This document shows positions 5,728 through 6,200 of a stretch of DNA of 6,200 nucleotides, piece after piece; within the stretch, counting starts at the first letter, position 1, and each line of letters begins with the position of its first letter. The stretch lies in contig PMBQ01000105.1 in assembly GCA_003152955.1 (NCBI GenBank), positions 1 through 6,200 on the forward strand, read 5' to 3'. This stretch comes from Candidatus Bathyarchaeota archaeon. Its GTDB lineage: Archaea; Thermoproteota; Bathyarchaeia; 40CM-2-53-6; FEN-987. The translations under genes and the position numbers were made by a program. Under the pieces are notes generated by a model, which searched no databases, had not been told where the DNA came from, and saw only the letters and a list, made by a program, of their open reading frames with translations.

Positions 5728-5975
5728 CGCATCATAGCACCAAAAACTGATACAACCGCGATCAAACCACCGACCAAGAGTATGAGTGGCTCCTGCGTTC
5801 TGAGATAGACCAAGCCCGTGAAAGCGATAAGAGTTACCAAGCCAGCAAAATTCAGGAGTACCAGTCTTGTTTCTGGCCTCACAGATTGAATCGCCTCGTA
5901 AACTGTCGCATTCCCTGGTCCAGTATATTTCTGTTCTCGTAAGCAGGGAGGATGCATAGCAACATACAGTTGCAT
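5718..5975 (-). CDS. Small two-helix membrane protein of unknown function
   Basis: An 85-residue frame that I do not recognise. Residues 37-58 (LVLLNFAGLVTLIAFTGLVYL region) and 63-82 (PLILLVGGLIAVVSVFGAMM) are clear membrane segments joined by a short turn with R59 and E62, and the protein ends in MRKS. The helical hairpin would leave both ends on the same side, and the basic C-terminus suggests the inside. The first 35 residues are polar and atypical, so the true start may be later: ATG at 5957 (79 residues) fits a TATA-like element centred near 5990, while GTG at 5882 (54 residues) has GAGGCGA nine bases upstream. An overlapping longer frame on the same strand (5656-6027) is cysteine-rich and without order, so I reject it. 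It lies upstream of the transporter on the same strand and divergent from the methyltransferase-like gene. Confidence 0.6.
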   Translation of the reverse strand: MQLYVAMHPPCLREQKYTGPGNATVYEAIQSVRPETRLVLLNFAGLVTLIAFTGLVYLRTQEPLILLVGGLIAVVSVFGAMMRKS

Positions 5976-5984
5976 TAGGTTGAG

Positions 5985-5995
5985 AAGTTATATCT
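5985..5995. promoter_or_regulatory. Shared TATA-like element between divergent genes
   Basis: GTTATATC on the plus strand reads GATATAAC on the minus strand, so it is TATA-like in both directions. Rightward it would start a transcript near 6016 with a 40-base leader for the gene at 6056. Leftward it would start near 5964, downstream of the first ATG of the small membrane gene (5975) but just before its second ATG (5957). Confidence 0.35.
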
Positions 5996-6055
5996 TCGGC
6001 GAGCCTGACAAGAGCAAGAGAGAACACAGAAATCCTGGAGATTTAGCTGAATCTA

Positions 6056-6200
6056 ATGAACTCTGATTCGATTCATGGACCAATAGATAGGCGCGCCAGG
6101 TTCTCTACTGATGTCATCAGAATTGTAGACGAAGTGTTCGGTGACGCTGGGGAAGCTGTGCTCGAATCGCTTGCGAAACCTGTGAGAACGTACTACGTTC
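6056..6200 (+). CDS. N-terminus of a probable NOP2/Sun (Fmu) family RNA cytosine-5 methyltransferase (partial)
   Basis: The window ends after 48 codons, so this is only the amino-terminal piece. Translation gives MNSDSIHGPIDRRARFSTDV followed by IRIVDEVFGDAGEAVLES and LAKPVRTYYV. The ending L-x-K-P-x-R-x-Y-Y-V resembles the segment just before the RVNTLK motif in archaeal SAM-dependent tRNA/rRNA m5C methyltransferases of the NOP2/Sun group, which often carry a PUA domain near this position. None of the catalytic motifs or cysteines lie within the window, so the assignment rests on this one stretch. The ATG is the earliest possible start because an in-frame TAG occurs at 6044-6046; GGAGAT (6037-6042) lies 13 bases upstream, a rather long spacing. 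It diverges from the small membrane gene. Confidence 0.55.
   Translation, partial: MNSDSIHGPIDRRARFSTDVIRIVDEVFGDAGEAVLESLAKPVRTYYV

Noticed and set aside
5656..6027. Minus-strand 123-codon frame overlapping the small membrane protein
   Set aside because: It is cysteine-rich and lacks any ordered pattern, it would have to run through the divergent promoter element near 5990, and the alternative frame shows two clean membrane helices.
1..6200. Defence island, mobile element, CRISPR array, tRNA or rRNA
   Set aside because: No transposase, recombinase, nuclease or toxin-like gene, no regularly spaced repeats, and no cloverleaf or conserved rRNA segments were seen.

Overview
The window looks like chromosomal DNA of an archaeon, most likely from the TACK/Thermoproteota side (Bathyarchaeia- or Nitrososphaeria-like; the exact lineage is an inference). 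The main reasons are an archaeal-type cofactor-independent phosphoglycerate mutase, an AmmeMemoRadiSam-type radical SAM protein, TATA-like elements before several genes, and purine-rich GAGG-type ribosome binding sites that in two cases precede TTG starts. Base composition is near 50 percent GC. I see no transposase, integrase, phage gene, CRISPR array, tRNA or rRNA.

Left part (1-2137): two lower-glycolysis genes diverge from a 167-base spacer. A partial apgM (phosphoglycerate mutase) runs leftward off the edge and pyk (pyruvate kinase) runs rightward. The two enzymes flank the enolase step, so a shared control region for the 3-phosphoglycerate to pyruvate segment is plausible.

Middle (2138-3882): a 138-base leader with a small palindrome and a clear ribosome binding site precedes amrS, the radical SAM member of the AmmeMemoRadiSam group. 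Only 17 bases separate it from a 173-residue protein with an HELIH zinc-metallopeptidase motif that I cannot assign to a named family. This pair is the most interesting candidate for an uncharacterised functional link.

Right part (3912-5975, minus strand): read in the direction of transcription there is a small two-helix membrane protein of unknown function, a 12-helix major facilitator transporter and a Nudix hydrolase, spaced by about 65-70 bases. A 16-base near-palindrome sits between the transporter and the Nudix gene. The Nudix gene converges on the HELIH gene with a 29-base gap. At the right edge, divergent from the small membrane gene, begins a gene (6056 onward) that resembles the N-terminus of an archaeal NOP2/Sun (Fmu) RNA cytosine-5 methyltransferase.

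Overall this is mostly housekeeping and metabolic chromosome. I did not find a clear defence or mobile system. The points worth following are the amrS-HELIH pair, the divergent glycolytic promoter region, the palindromes, and the unknown membrane protein.
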